A stretch of DNA of 40,391 bases from Paludibacteraceae bacterium. GTDB taxonomy: Bacteria > Bacteroidota > Bacteroidia > Bacteroidales > Paludibacteraceae. The first letter of the stretch is position 1. The number at the start of each line of letters is the position of its first letter. The position numbers were made by a program, and so were the translations under genes. The notes under the pieces were generated by a model. It worked only from the letters and a program-made list of their open reading frames with translations. It ran no database searches and had not been told where the DNA came from. Location of the stretch: the NCBI GenBank assembly GCA_029974315.1, contig JARKSE010000031.1:1-40391 (forward strand), written 5' to 3'. This document shows positions 40,101 to 40,391 of the stretch, one piece after another.

Positions 40101-40391
40101 CACCCATGCAAAACTATATTTAGTCGGTGCCAAAGCTGTACCGTCAGCCGCTTTGACTGTAAGCGTAATACGTTCACCTTTACAGATAGCCGAACCATCA
40201 GGAGTTACGGTAGCCGCCGAAGACGTTACCGCAATGGTTGGCATAACATGTACATCTACCACTTTAGTCACTTCTCGGTAACATTGTGCCGACGTTGATG
40301 TGTTAGTTATGCGCAACGTGTACGTAGTGGTTACTTGTGGATGTACTTTCACACTCGATTGGTTTGGATTAGAAATCACTTCACCAGAGTT
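37179..40391 (-). CDS. large secreted surface protein with Ig-like repeats and T9SS C-terminal sorting domain (5' end outside window)
   Basis: Repeats with ICxGexxTLTA ... TTTYxVTVTNxxGC; C-terminus ELEIFDAIGRSIYSSPDVNAENDILIQSPPGVYLVRVRMHTGEIFTEKFVVSE. The frame reads through the GTG at 40379, so the listed start is an edge artefact. Confidence 0.9.
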   Translation of the reverse strand, partial: NSGEVISNPNQSSVKVHPQVTTTYTLRITNTSTSAQCYREVTKVVDVHVMPTIAVTSSAATVTPDGSAICKGERITLTVKAADGTALAPTKYSFAWVASTGAAIAGNTSAAIQVTPDTTTTYTVTVTNKVTFCKVATVHKVTVMTIPTDITIVPSLPNPVCALTPVTLTASYKDGLSYRWTDSEGNELINNGTDVIVNGNKLTVKPTRNTTYYVQVSNLAGCTTSVNYSVVVNPLPTLSVTGPTLFCLGDVGGSFTLVATTSPADAVVTWVYGNETKTGTTLTISPTTAGMMNFRVTARNPLTGCVSSEVLHAVSVAGVPENTELKVISSASGEACVDNVVKLEATYGFTRYDFGKTDGTIYTVLQSSNVNIFENLPHTQGTVTYFVDIYNEAGCKVRKERAVKVNPIPSNITIDASGANIFDENTTSVMICEGDSVILAAQDADTGHNTYSWTDTDGKVWGTSQSIKVGPRLTTTYYLTVTNNSGCSLVKSYEVRVTPMDKISVTVSKTEICEGSADAVVLRASGSPTGSYMWTSKEGKQWFNSTSITVYPEVDGIDYIVEAISSTDNRCSSVATAHIEVVKVPTASSVQITVPTGTNVCPGETITLQATSQYDSEGVLYRWSTGQIGSQITVTPVVTTTYWVIASNRLHCENLSDTTKVTITVYPKPTPAITGSLVVYEGQATELTATGGVQYEWRDAGGVLIGEEAVIQLQPAVTSTYSLTAIGENGCRATIPVTITVVPFEAIITGLNYICSGNSTVLTANGSFEEGYRYMWVNPPGAVSQSITVSSPGTYTVRVTTPWGTSDVVSVEVFLSESPHAKFDPPQPTCQGTGNVVIPYTVLGGNPTNYSLTFNSAALAAGFINVEEAALTSMYISFPAPTMAPYGIYQVRITLTNAAGCQSGEYLVSFGIHRDNMIVQMWDDVLICDNSSHEFTAYQWYKNNQRVTGASLQYYSELGGFYGDYYVVAYTTTGQAIASCVLTLNTKQNIALAPSPIKSNQVLRVVVPFTEDQLFGSELEIFDAIGRSIYSSPDVNAENDILIQSPPGVYLVRVRMHTGEIFTEKFVVSE
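38000..40391 (-). repeat. tandem degenerate Ig-like protein repeats (coding)
   Basis: Recurring TTTYTLRITN, TTTYTVTVTN, NTTYYVQVSN, TTTYYLTVTN, TTTYWVIASN, TSTYSLTAIG, each preceded by a C-G-[DE]-type strand. Confidence 0.8.

Noticed and set aside
39975-40298. 107-aa and 66-aa plus-strand ORFs in the Ig-repeat gene
   Set aside because: Antisense to the T9SS surface protein; Ser/Thr/Arg-rich shadow translation of its repeats.
37179-40379. Start codon of the Ig-repeat protein at 40379
   Set aside because: The codon is GTG in the middle of an open frame that continues to the window edge (SGEVISNPNQ); the real start is outside the window.
1-40391. CRISPR array, prophage, integrative element or defence island
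   Set aside because: No regularly spaced direct repeats, transposase, integrase, phage structural, restriction-modification or toxin-antitoxin genes seen in the ORFs; gene content is mostly core.

Overview
This is a chromosomal segment from a Bacteroidetes/Bacteroidales-type genome. Support comes from the many TAnnTTTG (-7) promoter motifs, type IX secretion (T9SS) C-terminal domains, and DUF2461, DUF2851 and DUF4294 proteins. Most of the window is housekeeping: recQ, aspartokinase, ferritin, rplS, folE, murA, murB, corA, polA, ndk, lpdA, xseA/xseB, mnmA, cysK, and tRNA-Gly and tRNA-Leu. There are also surface and secretion genes: a subtilisin with a T9SS tail, a HhH-barrel protein next to a second barrel, and a large Ig-like repeat protein cut by the right edge and followed by a barrel and a TlpA-like thioredoxin. 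I found no CRISPR array, prophage, IS element or rRNA. The best leads are: (1) an unannotated structured RNA gene with promoter and terminator at about 35062-35218 (-), resembling a 6S-type RNA; (2) a two-stem structured leader in front of rplS; (3) a fused C26 gamma-glutamyl hydrolase and M19 dipeptidase that could act sequentially on gamma-glutamyl tripeptides; (4) MurA with Asp in place of the catalytic Cys, predicting fosfomycin insensitivity; (5) a HhH-outer-membrane-barrel gene coupled to another barrel gene; (6) a Cys-paired Ig-repeat surface protein in an apparent operon with a thioredoxin. All calls come from reading the sequence and supplied ORFs; no database search or folding program was run.
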